From the NCBI GenBank assembly GCA_031287575.1, contig JAITSV010000038.1:51548-115547 (forward strand): a stretch of DNA of 64,000 bases. The letters run 5' to 3'. Within the stretch, counting starts at the first letter, position 1. Each line of letters starts with the position of its first letter. Position numbers and translations under genes: made by a program. Under the pieces are notes generated by a model, which was not told where the DNA came from, searched no databases, and saw only the letters and a list, made by a program, of their open reading frames with translations. Shown one piece after another: positions 26,601 to 35,313 of the stretch. The DNA comes from Desulfovibrio sp. Lineage in GTDB: Bacteria; Desulfobacterota; Desulfovibrionia; Desulfovibrionales; Desulfovibrionaceae.

Positions 26601-26963
26601 CGGTGTCTTGTCCGGTGTCTTCTCGGGGTTCCGCTCGGAAAAACGCGACGGGGGGCGCTCGGCGGGCCTTGCCGCATCGGGACCTGCCGGACGCTGGGCC
26701 GCCTTGTCCAACGGACCATGGGCACCTTGGGAACCGGGTGAGCTCGGGGAGCTGGGGGAACCGGTGCCGCCTGCACCAGCGGGAGAAGGCCGCTCGCCCG
26801 ACCGGGCCTCCGACCGCGTTTCGAAAGACGCCCCCAAGGCCCCCGAAGGCGAAAGCCCCGCGGCAGGAGAAGGATCCCTGCCGGACGTCGCCTTGTCCGG
26901 CTCCTTGCCGGGTTGCGTGATTTCGGGACGGGCGGAGGGCGGGGAGGAAGGCTTGTCTGACAC
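23643..26963 (-). CDS. lapB: LapB-type type I secretion ABC transporter with long low-complexity head
   Basis: This 1,106-residue inner-membrane exporter starts with about 370 residues rich in Ala, Pro, Gly, Ser and Arg and containing tandem repeats (GPTGPAGPTGPAGP, LASPASPASPASLG), which normal T1SS ATPases lack. A C39-like domain follows (about 380-500, starting YTPPLIECMAFLFRLHGKPV) with no catalytic Cys at the peptidase position, as in RTX exporters. Five or six membrane helices (about 520-800) come next. The ATPase has Walker A GRMGSGKST, signature LSGGQRQAVALARSL and Walker B VLILDEPSSNMD. The GTG at 26963 was chosen because GAGGGG lies eight bases upstream; ATG 26978 has no such site. 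Confidence 0.9.
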   Translation of the reverse strand: MSDKPSSPPSARPEITQPGKEPDKATSGRDPSPAAGLSPSGALGASFETRSEARSGERPSPAGAGGTGSPSSPSSPGSQGAHGPLDKAAQRPAGPDAARPAERPPSRFSERNPEKTPDKTPDRAAGKTADAPAARPAERTPERTPERTGDRPARPSYGFAGRPGTGSGGEPGKTGGGDGARPAGTASPTAPAAPAGPAGPTGPAGPTGPAGPLGPSKPVVAAPGARPGESGSKISDVAAKPAGSASVQAGQHSQPAATSPASLASPASPASPASLGSAAAASVPPGTPKGAVPGPSAPASRASLSPDPDRAAAFAPEGVIPAVGAPRPVPPPPPSAIPRDAAAAAAAALESPQLDAALEPPVPQGGIPDMRGLDPGDVDYTPPLIECMAFLFRLHGKPVSTRFLVAGLPMSDGPVHPSACIRAARTAGMSSSVVYRPTLDRISSLTLPCILLLRQEKACVLLALNGDKAEVLFPETGMEPRSVPVDELTKEYTGYAMFARLEGKLDRRASEIKLLKAKRWFWDTLLHFLPIYKHVLFASVVVNLLTIVSPLFFMNVYDRVVPNSATETLWVLAIGIGIAYVFDFLLRNLRSYFVDVAGRNADIVLASRLMNQLMSLRLDAKPDSTGSLANNLREFESLREFFGSTTLLALVDLPFLVLFVLIVCFIGGPIGVVPMLAVPIVVGIGMLLQLPFQRVAEAGYKEGMQKNALLVEIINGLETVKSSLAEGRMQHAWEKVVGMSASSNAHSKGLANISVTMSILFTQLVSVTVIIWGVYRISDGLLTMGGLIACNMLASRAMAPLSQVAAMLARLQQSRMALKSLDMLMNLPTERPEDRPYVDFGPLEHSMVFESVSFAYPGSERLALENVNTTIRPGERVGIIGRMGSGKSTLGRLAIGLYQPRDGAVRFGGVDIRQMDMADLRSRVGYLAQDNYLFYGSVRDNIAIGVPNADDRMILRAATIAGVVDFVRGHPAGFGMPVGERGMALSGGQRQAVALARSLLHDPDVLILDEPSSNMDNSSEMALKRRLAEILDKKTLILVTHRVSMLDLVDRLIVLDHGRVVADGPKQAVLAALRGDQVRAAGPARFSGAPAPAPIPPRPPRPPQQG

Positions 26964-27040
26964 GGCGGAACCCCTCATGAGGTGGATGACCAACGGCGCG
27001 GCGAGGGTACGGCAACCGCACCCCCTTCCGGACATTTCAT

Positions 27041-27069
27041 CATATACGCGCGGGCACCCTGCCGCGCAA
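27041..27069 (-). promoter_or_regulatory. Candidate promoter of the exporter-adaptor-protease operon
   Basis: On the minus strand, TTGCGC and TATATG are spaced by 17 bp, about 70 bp upstream of the chosen GTG start. This is the only well-spaced pair seen in this part of the gap. Confidence 0.4.
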
Positions 27070-27261
27070 CCGGATTATGCCGATCTTCCCGGTCACTTCA
27101 CGTGGTGGTGTCCGCAACGCCATGGGACGCGACCATCCCCGCGCGCCCCTGGTAGGGAATTCCCTCCCCGCCAGCAACAGACCGCGCTTGCCGCGCCGCA
27201 CCAACGACATCGAAATCCTGTTGCAAACCAACAACACTCAGCAGCATGCATGCATCTTTGC

Positions 27262-27277
27262 GTAGGGATAACCCTAC
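27262..27277. promoter_or_regulatory. Dyad in the adhesin/exporter divergent region
   Basis: GTAGGG-ATAA-CCCTAC is a perfect 16-bp palindrome in the 661-bp gap (26964-27624) between the divergent exporter and adhesin genes. It could be a regulator site controlling both. The rest of the gap is mixed in composition. Open frames in it continue into the adhesin frame but are Cys/Arg-rich and unlike the adhesin, so they are taken as untranslated. Confidence 0.35.
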
Positions 27278-27624
27278 CATACCGCAATACGGACCTCGCC
27301 ACCTCCCCATCGCGGATTGCGCGCCATTACAATACGACACGGCATGCTCCCGTGCGAAACTGAAATAGCTGTAATTCTCATGCGCGCTTTTTATGCACCA
27401 CCATGTCTCCCCTTCCATTTTTCCGCGCACGGGCGTGCATTTGCTTGCGCAGGCGCACTACAGAATGTACATGCTCAGGACCGGTCTTCCAAAAACCCGA
27501 TATCGTCCAACGCCGCAGCGCACGGGTTCCCTGCGAAAGGGCGCTGCAACCCACCCGGCGCCATCGCGCACCGGACTTGACCGCACAACCCGCGCCGCAA
27601 GGCGCGCAGCTTCATGAGGCAGCG

Positions 27625-30600
27625 ATGACCCGTTCCCCGCAGGGTGCCGCCGGGCGCGGCACCGCCCCCGCCACCGAGCCCGTCACGTTGCTCCTGCCCG
27701 CCGCCGGGCAAGAGCTTCATTTCGACGCCAACGCCGACTCCCGCTTCGCCCTGGGCTTTCCCACCGACGCCGCCACCCTCGACCGCAGCGGCGACGACCT
27801 TGTCTTCAGCTTTCCCGACGGCGGCCGCATCGTGCTGTCCGGGTTCTTCGAAGGCAACAATGCCGACCTGTTGCCGGAATTCAGCCTTCCCGATGGCGGC
27901 ACCGTTTCCGGCTACGACTTTCTGACCGCGCTGGAACCCGACCTCCTGCCCGCCGCCGGCCCCGGCGCGGGCGCGGGCGCTGCCGGCGGCGGCGTGGGCG
28001 ACTACAGCGACGACCCCGGCAGCCTCATCGCCGGGGTAGACCGCCTGGACCCGCTGACCCCGTTCTTCTGGAACAACGCCGTGGAACCCACGCTGGACGC
28101 CGAAGGACCGCTGGACACCGCGTCCGGCACGCTGACCTTCACGCTGCTGCCGGTGAATCCCGACGGCAGCCTGGCCGCCATCCTTGGCGGCTACGAGGAC
28201 AACCGGCCCGGCCAGCACCTGGACCCCACGGGCGGCCCCGAGCAGTCGTTGCAGATCACCGTGGTGTTCTCCCCGGCGGACAACGAGGTGCTGACCCAGC
28301 TCACCCTCACCGGCTTCCATGAAGGCACCACCATCAGCATCGGCGACCCGTCCTTCGGCCCCGGCAGCTTCGTGGTGACCGGCCCCGGCCAGGTCGTCAC
28401 GCTGACCCCGGCGCAGATCGCGGCGGGCGTCTTCGTGCGGCCACCGGAAGACAGTTCGGCCGACATGAACCTGTCGGCCACCGCCGACATCCGCGACCCG
28501 GATTCCGGCATGACCGGCGTCATCTCCGGCAGCTTCACCCTGGTCATCGACGCCGTGGCCGACAAGCCCGGCCTGGATGCCACGGCGCAATCCGCCCCGG
28601 CTGCCGAGGAAACCCCCGTCACCGTGCATGCCTCGGCCACCTTCACCGACCTGGACGGCTCGGAGCGCCACTTCATCGAAGTGCGCGACATCCCCACCGA
28701 CTGGGTGCTCACCGGCGCCCTGCCGCAGGGCTGGGTGATCGTGGACCCGGTCACCCATCAGCCCACCACCGTGCCTGTGCACGCCCTGGGCGAAAACACC
28801 ACCTACACCCTGGTCATCGAGGTGACGGACGCCACCACCGCCAGTTACGGCGGCATCAATTCCGGCGACAGCGCCAGCACCGGCACGGACCTCACCTTCG
28901 ACCCGCGCGACTGGTCCGACGAGCGCTGGGGTGACGGTACCCCGCACGACGGCGAGGACGGCACCACGCTGACCGTGGCCGCCGTGGCCCGGGAAACCGT
29001 GGCCGATGGCGAACTGGCCACCGGCAACAACATTTCCGAGACCACGGAAACCGTCGTGGTCTCCCGCACCGAGGACCATCCGGACATCACGCCCGAAGGC
29101 GCCACCGGCCACGCCCTGACCCTGGTGGCCGACGAATCCGCCGGGTTGCAGCTGTACGGCGCAAAGGGCGACGTGGACCCGTCCGGCCCGTCCGGCCCGT
29201 CCGGGCTGTCCGGGCTGTCCGGGCTGTCCGCCCCGGTCAACGCGGTGCTGGCGGGCCTTGGTCTGTCCGCCGCCGATGCGCTGTCGGCCACGCGGGGCAC
29301 CGTGACCTTCGACCTGCATTCCGACGGCAGCGCCGAGACGGCAGGCAACCAGGCCTCGCCCTCTGCCGTGTCCATTGCCTGGGACGCCGCGCAGGCCGTG
29401 CCGGAAAGCACCGTGCCGCGCACCGCCTCGGGCGCGGACATCACCCTGGTGGTGGACGAAAGCGACCCGCACGTGCTGCGCGGCGTGTACACGGAGGGCG
29501 GCACCGAGCACACCGCCTTCGTGGTGGTCATTGCCGATGCGAACCTTTCCGGCGCGGGCACGGCCACGGTCACCTTCGTGCAATACGCCCCACTGGCCCA
29601 CGCAACCACCGGCAATCATAATGAAGGGCTGGGCCTGCCCGCCTTCCGGTTCACCGTCACCGACGACGAGGGCGACACCGCCTCGGCCACGGTGCAGGTG
29701 ACCGTGCGCGATGACGGCCCCACCGCCAACGCGGACAACAACGCCTTCGACGAAGCCACGGTGACCGCCATCGACGGCAACGTGCTGACCGGCGAAAGCT
29801 CGCACGGCACGCACAGCACGCCCGACGCACCCGGCACCGACGGCTGGGCTGGCACCGACGGGGGGACGGGCAGCGGCGGCCCCGTGACCGGCTTTTCCGT
29901 GGTGGTGGGTTCCACCACCTACAGCGGCCTTGCGCTGGACACCCCGGTGACCATCCTCAACCCCGGCAGCTCCGTTCCGGCGGGCACCTTCACCCTGCAC
30001 GCCGACGGCAGCTACACCTTCACCCGCGCGCCGGGCCAGGACATCGCCGATTCCTTCACCCTGAAGGTGAACTACACGATCAAGGACGGTGACGGCGATT
30101 CCGCCTCGTCCACCCTGACCCTGAAGCTGAACGCCGCGCCCACCCTGCAACTTTCGCTGACCGGCGATTCGCAGGCATACGAGGACCCGGCCTACGGCGC
30201 CCGCGTGAATCCCGCGGGTTCCACGGGCGGCGCCGACGGCTGGAACGCCAGCGGCGACAACAGCCACGACATCGCCACCTACACGGTCAACTGGTCCTAC
30301 GCGGGCGGGCACGCCACCGGCGGCACCTTCGCCGCGGGCACCTTCGCCTTCGACGTGACCCTGAAGGACGGCACCGCCAAGTTCGACGCCGACACCACCA
30401 ACAACACCACCATGACCAACACCGGCGACGTGACCTGGGCCGTGCCCGACGGCAGCGGCGGGTGGACGGCCATGACCTTCAACCTCACCACCGCCGACGG
30501 GCGCGCCGCACTGGTTGCCGTCCTGAACGCGGACCTGGCCGAACGCTACGGCAGCAACGCCGAAGGCGAAAGCTACGTGCGGGTCAGCGGCGTTTCCGCC

Positions 30601-33600
30601 GACGGCAAGACCCTGACCTTCACCGTGCTGGACGGCTGCCCGCTGGACGACGCACTGCCCGTGCGCGTGGCCGCCATCGACGACAGGCTGGGCGACAACA
30701 ACGAAAACTACTCGGTGCAGATCGGCAACATCCACCCGGCGGAAGACACCCCGTCCACCATGGATGTGGTCATCGCCGGGCAGCGCAGCCAGACCACCAC
30801 CGTGTACGACGAAGGCAACGCGGCGGAAGGCGACGGCTTCCGCGTGGGGCTGGAAAGTCCGGTGCCCGCGCAGGAAAGCGATGGCACGGTCCAGCTCACC
30901 GTGGTGCTTTATGAAAAGGACGACGACCAGCACACGGTGAACGAAGGCCCCGCCCAGAACATCACCGTATCGCTCAAGTTCGGCGCCACGGGCGACTCCG
31001 CCGGGGCCGACCAGGACTACTTCACCACCACCTCGTACACCCTGAAGCCCTCCGACTGGACGTGGAACGCCACGGAAGGCCGCTGGGAAGCCAAGGTGCC
31101 GGTGAAGCTGGCGGACGACCGCCTGAGCGAGGGCAGCGAAAGCTTTACCGTGAAGCTTACCGGAGTGTCCGGGCACGAGACCGGGCTGAACGACGCCAGG
31201 ACCACCGCCACGGTGACCATCACCGACGACACCGCCGCAGGGCACGAAGCGAAACTGGACGGCCCGTCGCTGGAATACTTCGGCCCGGAAACCGTGGTGC
31301 GCGAACCAGTGGCCCCCGGCGAATCCGCCGAGTTCGCGGGCGGCGTCAACACCACCGGCGCGGTGGATACCGTGGGCTACACCATCATCCTCACGGAAGT
31401 GGCCGCGCAGGACGTGGTGGTATGGCTGAAGCTGGGTTCGGCAGGGCTCGGCACCGACTTCCGCACCGGCACCGGCCTGCACGCGGCATCGGAAGTTTCC
31501 GGGCTGCCCGGCTACGCCAGCCGCCCCGAAGGGGCCGACTACTACGTCATCGTCAAGGCGGGCGAGGCATCCGCCCGGTTCACCGTGGACATCCTGCACG
31601 ACCACGACACCGCCGGTGACGGCCATGGCGTGGACACGGGCACGGACACCGTGTCGTGGACCATCGTGGACATGCAGGGCAGCGAGGTGCGCTTCACCCC
31701 CGGCGAATCCGGCTCCACCAGCACGGAGACCATCGCCGACGACATGCGCGGCCCGGTGGTGTCCATCACCGAACTGGACGCCACCCAGAACACCGCCGAA
31801 TCCACCACCACCATCAAGGTCGGCCTTGGCAACGACGCCGACGGCCACGCCACGGCCAACGAGGACGTCACCGTCACTGTGCAGATGGTGTACAGCGACG
31901 GCAGCGTGCACGAATACACCGTGACCATACCCGCCGGGCAGGACACGGGCAGCCTTACCCTGCCCATCCCGCACACCGACTACTACCACGTGCGCGTGGT
32001 GGGCACCGATGGCGGCGAAACCCGCCATGACGACGGGTTCCGCTTCGTGGACGTCACCGGCCCCGGCGGTGGCGGCGGCACCGACCATGGCCGCGTCACC
32101 CTGGGCCTTGCCGCGCACGACCTGCCGGAAAACGCCGGCCACGACGGGGTGAACCAGGCGGTGTACACCGTCACCGGCAGCCTGTCGGACAATTACCGTC
32201 CCCTGCAGAACGGCGACGTCAGCTTCACCCTGAAGGCCTACGACAACAGCGCGCACAGCCCGGACGACTACACGGCGGGCAACGTGACCGTGACCGTGGA
32301 TTCCGGCCTGATGGTGCTGGCCAAGATGTCCGCCACCGACAGTTTTTCGGTGGACGTCCTGGAGGACGGCACGGCGGTGTTCACCATCCCCGACCTGCAA
32401 TTCCTCGGCACGCACAGTGTGTCCATCAGCTTCGCGCCGGACGGCACGGCGGCCATCACGGTGGACGGCAAGCCGGCAGACGGGCTCATCGCCACCCTGA
32501 TCGAAGATCACCTGCTGCACGGCGCGGTGACCGTAACCGGCCCGACGCCCATCGTGAGCGTGGTGGACGACCACCGCGTGGAAGGCAACGAGACCTATTC
32601 CGTGGTGCTGTCCAACCTCAGCGGCAACGCCACCGTGGCCGGTGACGGGCACGGGGCCATGGACAGCGCGACCATCATCGACAACGACGCGCCCACGGTG
32701 CAGGTGACCGTCACCGACCACACCGGCGCGCAGACGGACACCGCCACCGAAGGCCAGGCCCACCCGCTGACGGTCACCGTCAGCCTGGTGGACGCGGATG
32801 GCCACCCCCTGGCCCTGGGCGACGGCCCGGTGACCTTCCAGCTGACCTTCACCGGCACGGCGGAACAGGGCAAAGACTTCGCGCCCTACACCACCCTGGT
32901 CACCATTCCCGACGGCGGGTCCGCCGCCTCGGTGCAGGTCAGCCTGCCGGACGACTACATCAGCGACGGTAATCGCACGTTCGTCGTGACAGCCACCCCC
33001 GTGGCGGGCGATCCGTACAACGGCTACCCCGCCGGATTCATCGGCAGCGGCAGCGGCGCGGAAGTGACCATCGCCGACCACGTCAACGGGCCGGACGTCA
33101 CGCTGACGGCGTCCGCTACCAGCATCTCGGAAAACAACGGCTCTGCCGGCTTCGTCATTTCCATGGACAAGGCCGTGGAAGAGGACGCCACCTTCACCGT
33201 GCGCGTGGACTTTGGCCCCGGCATGACCGAGGCGGATCTGGCCGGGGTGAAGATAGGTTCCGCCGCCGTGTCCACCGCCGGAATCACCAAGGTTCTCGGT
33301 GCGGACAACGTCACCGTGGTGGGCTGGGAATTCCAGGTCACCGTGCCCAAGGGCAGCGCGGGGGGCGGCGCCTTCAGCGTGGTGGCCAGGAACGACTACG
33401 AGACCGAAGGCAAGGAAACCTTCACCGTGTCGCTGGTGGACAGTCACGGGGGCGAAATCGGCAGCCTTGGCGCGGCCCATACCGTCACCGTCAACGACAC
33501 CCTGGACGGTCCGCAGGTGTATCTGGACACCAAGGGCGGATACGGCACGGCGGAAGAAGGCGGCAGCGCGGAACTGCACATCGGCATGACCAAGACCGCC

Positions 33601-35199
33601 GTGGCCGACTTCAGCGTGGACCTTACCGTGCAAACGCCGGAATTGCTGGCGCCCGGCTCCACCGCCACGCTGTGGATCAAGACCGCCAGCGGCGACTGGC
33701 AGGCCGTGGACACGGCCGTGGCCATCGGCGCGGACGGCTCGCTGCGGGTCACCGTGCCCGCCGGGGCCGTGGACGCCAAGGTGCAGTTCGACCTGGCGGG
33801 CAATGGCGTAGTGGGCGACACCTACACCTTCACCGTCACCCTGGACGGCGTGGCCGACGGCGAAAGCGCGGTGCGTTCCGTGGGGTCGCTCACCTCCACC
33901 TTCGCCGAGGAAAGCCACAACGCCATCACCTACCAGCTCACGGGGTCCGCGCCGGACAGCAACGCGGTGGTCACCTACACCCTGAAGGGGGTGGCCTTCG
34001 CCAACGTGGTCTCGGTGACCGTGGACGGGCAGGCCGTGGCCATCACCAACGTGGGTGGCAAGGCCACCTTCTCGGTGACCGGCGCGGCGGGCGCGGCCAT
34101 CTCGGACCGCATCACCGTCACCTTCAAGGACGCCGGGGCCGCCGCCGACAAGGCCGCCCTGACCATCGGCAGCAGCGTGCGCCTGAGCGCGGACATCGCG
34201 GTGGCGGACACCACCCCCGGCCTTGTGGCGGCAGCGGCCACGTTCATCGCCCTCACTGGCGATGAATCCGCCCTGGCGGCCACGGGCGTGCTGCACACCG
34301 GCGACCTGCTGGCGGGCGTGAACGACCCCAGTGCGCACACGGAAGGCGTCGGCTTCGGGGCCAATGCCTCGGCCGCCGACGGCATCGGCCACGCCGATTC
34401 CGGCTGGACCGTGGACACCGCCAGCGGCGAGCTGCACTACAGCCTCACCGGGGACGGGCACTACACCTGGACCGCGCACGACCTGGGGGATGCGGCGGAC
34501 AAGGCCACGGCAACCCTGACCACCCACGTGCAGACGGGCAGCGTATTCGACGGCTCCGACGACGCGCACGGCATCGGCCTCATCGTGGTCGGGTCCGGCC
34601 ATGGCGACACCATCACCGGTTCCAGCGGTGACGACCGCATCCACGGCGGGGCGGGCGACGACCACCTGTACGGCCAGGGAGGCAACGACCATCTGTATGG
34701 CGGGGACGGCAACGACTATCTGGACGGCGGCATGGGCGTGGACACCCTGCACGGCGGGGCTGGCAACGACACCCTGGTGGTGCACGACACCAACGCGGAC
34801 CACGTCATCAACAGTTCCGACTTCAGCGGACTGCACGGCGGCGACGGCTACGACACCCTGATGGTCGACGATGCCGGGGTGACCCTGGACTTCACGCACA
34901 TCGACAGTGGCACGGTAACCGGCATCGAGGCCATCGACCTCACCGCGTCCGGCTCGCAGACGGTCACCCTGTCGGCGTCGGACCTGCTGGACCTTTCCTC
35001 CACCATGGATACGGGCAACACACTGACCATCAGCGGCACATCCGCAGATCAGGTGAACCTTTCCGGCTCGGGCTGGACCAATACCCACACCAGCCAGACG
35101 GTGAGCGGGGTATCCTACGACGTGTATACCGGCACCTCGGGTTCGGAAGCCCACACCCTGCTGGTGCAGCACGAGATCATCGTGACCACCACCGGGTAA
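27625..35199 (+). CDS. Giant RTX adhesin, LapA-like type I secretion substrate
   Basis: This is a 2,524-residue acidic, Thr/Asp/Gly-rich secreted protein with very few Cys. Residues 1-105 form a compact N-terminal module without signal peptide, like the retention module of LapA-type adhesins. It is followed by LLPAAGPGAGAG, whose PAAG at 109-112 fits the LapG rule (T/A/P)AA(G/V). The middle is a chain of Ig-like/VCBS and Calx-beta-type domains, each ending in patterns such as TVTITDD, ATIIDND and VTVNDT. RTX nonapeptides (GGAGDDHLYGQGGNDHLYGG) lie at about 2325-2390, and a C-terminal secretion region follows to the end. ATG 27625 begins the module; earlier in-frame ATGs add an Arg/Cys-rich stretch. 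The gene is divergent from its exporter operon. Confidence 0.88.
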   Translation: MTRSPQGAAGRGTAPATEPVTLLLPAAGQELHFDANADSRFALGFPTDAATLDRSGDDLVFSFPDGGRIVLSGFFEGNNADLLPEFSLPDGGTVSGYDFLTALEPDLLPAAGPGAGAGAAGGGVGDYSDDPGSLIAGVDRLDPLTPFFWNNAVEPTLDAEGPLDTASGTLTFTLLPVNPDGSLAAILGGYEDNRPGQHLDPTGGPEQSLQITVVFSPADNEVLTQLTLTGFHEGTTISIGDPSFGPGSFVVTGPGQVVTLTPAQIAAGVFVRPPEDSSADMNLSATADIRDPDSGMTGVISGSFTLVIDAVADKPGLDATAQSAPAAEETPVTVHASATFTDLDGSERHFIEVRDIPTDWVLTGALPQGWVIVDPVTHQPTTVPVHALGENTTYTLVIEVTDATTASYGGINSGDSASTGTDLTFDPRDWSDERWGDGTPHDGEDGTTLTVAAVARETVADGELATGNNISETTETVVVSRTEDHPDITPEGATGHALTLVADESAGLQLYGAKGDVDPSGPSGPSGLSGLSGLSAPVNAVLAGLGLSAADALSATRGTVTFDLHSDGSAETAGNQASPSAVSIAWDAAQAVPESTVPRTASGADITLVVDESDPHVLRGVYTEGGTEHTAFVVVIADANLSGAGTATVTFVQYAPLAHATTGNHNEGLGLPAFRFTVTDDEGDTASATVQVTVRDDGPTANADNNAFDEATVTAIDGNVLTGESSHGTHSTPDAPGTDGWAGTDGGTGSGGPVTGFSVVVGSTTYSGLALDTPVTILNPGSSVPAGTFTLHADGSYTFTRAPGQDIADSFTLKVNYTIKDGDGDSASSTLTLKLNAAPTLQLSLTGDSQAYEDPAYGARVNPAGSTGGADGWNASGDNSHDIATYTVNWSYAGGHATGGTFAAGTFAFDVTLKDGTAKFDADTTNNTTMTNTGDVTWAVPDGSGGWTAMTFNLTTADGRAALVAVLNADLAERYGSNAEGESYVRVSGVSADGKTLTFTVLDGCPLDDALPVRVAAIDDRLGDNNENYSVQIGNIHPAEDTPSTMDVVIAGQRSQTTTVYDEGNAAEGDGFRVGLESPVPAQESDGTVQLTVVLYEKDDDQHTVNEGPAQNITVSLKFGATGDSAGADQDYFTTTSYTLKPSDWTWNATEGRWEAKVPVKLADDRLSEGSESFTVKLTGVSGHETGLNDARTTATVTITDDTAAGHEAKLDGPSLEYFGPETVVREPVAPGESAEFAGGVNTTGAVDTVGYTIILTEVAAQDVVVWLKLGSAGLGTDFRTGTGLHAASEVSGLPGYASRPEGADYYVIVKAGEASARFTVDILHDHDTAGDGHGVDTGTDTVSWTIVDMQGSEVRFTPGESGSTSTETIADDMRGPVVSITELDATQNTAESTTTIKVGLGNDADGHATANEDVTVTVQMVYSDGSVHEYTVTIPAGQDTGSLTLPIPHTDYYHVRVVGTDGGETRHDDGFRFVDVTGPGGGGGTDHGRVTLGLAAHDLPENAGHDGVNQAVYTVTGSLSDNYRPLQNGDVSFTLKAYDNSAHSPDDYTAGNVTVTVDSGLMVLAKMSATDSFSVDVLEDGTAVFTIPDLQFLGTHSVSISFAPDGTAAITVDGKPADGLIATLIEDHLLHGAVTVTGPTPIVSVVDDHRVEGNETYSVVLSNLSGNATVAGDGHGAMDSATIIDNDAPTVQVTVTDHTGAQTDTATEGQAHPLTVTVSLVDADGHPLALGDGPVTFQLTFTGTAEQGKDFAPYTTLVTIPDGGSAASVQVSLPDDYISDGNRTFVVTATPVAGDPYNGYPAGFIGSGSGAEVTIADHVNGPDVTLTASATSISENNGSAGFVISMDKAVEEDATFTVRVDFGPGMTEADLAGVKIGSAAVSTAGITKVLGADNVTVVGWEFQVTVPKGSAGGGAFSVVARNDYETEGKETFTVSLVDSHGGEIGSLGAAHTVTVNDTLDGPQVYLDTKGGYGTAEEGGSAELHIGMTKTAVADFSVDLTVQTPELLAPGSTATLWIKTASGDWQAVDTAVAIGADGSLRVTVPAGAVDAKVQFDLAGNGVVGDTYTFTVTLDGVADGESAVRSVGSLTSTFAEESHNAITYQLTGSAPDSNAVVTYTLKGVAFANVVSVTVDGQAVAITNVGGKATFSVTGAAGAAISDRITVTFKDAGAAADKAALTIGSSVRLSADIAVADTTPGLVAAAATFIALTGDESALAATGVLHTGDLLAGVNDPSAHTEGVGFGANASAADGIGHADSGWTVDTASGELHYSLTGDGHYTWTAHDLGDAADKATATLTTHVQTGSVFDGSDDAHGIGLIVVGSGHGDTITGSSGDDRIHGGAGDDHLYGQGGNDHLYGGDGNDYLDGGMGVDTLHGGAGNDTLVVHDTNADHVINSSDFSGLHGGDGYDTLMVDDAGVTLDFTHIDSGTVTGIEAIDLTASGSQTVTLSASDLLDLSSTMDTGNTLTISGTSADQVNLSGSGWTNTHTSQTVSGVSYDVYTGTSGSEAHTLLVQHEIIVTTTG

Positions 35200-35229
35200 C
35201 GGGCGCCCGGCCCATACATGAACGCAAAA

Positions 35230-35265
35230 CGGGCCGCCCCGAAAGGGGCGGCCCGCTTCATTTTC
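35230..35265. terminator. Terminator between convergent adhesin and liv genes
   Basis: An 11-bp perfect stem (35230-35240 with 35245-35255) with a GAAA tetraloop is followed by CTTCATTTTCT. AAAAC precedes it, so it may serve both strands. Confidence 0.85.
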
Positions 35266-35313
35266 TGTCCTGACCTGCCTGGGGATGTCCCAAGGCCGTG
35301 CGGCGGCTAGGGG

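Noticed and set aside
29180..29235. CRISPR-like direct repeats
   Set aside because: The short TCCGGCC/TCCGGGC units are in-frame tandem repeats coding for SGPSGLSG inside the adhesin, with no spacers. The same holds for repeats near 5900, 21300-21600 and 26150-26400.
27475..35172. A 2,565-residue open frame antisense to the adhesin gene
   Set aside because: It mirrors the codon pattern of the adhesin in very GC-rich DNA, has His/Gly/Val/Arg-rich low complexity, no domain and no start context.
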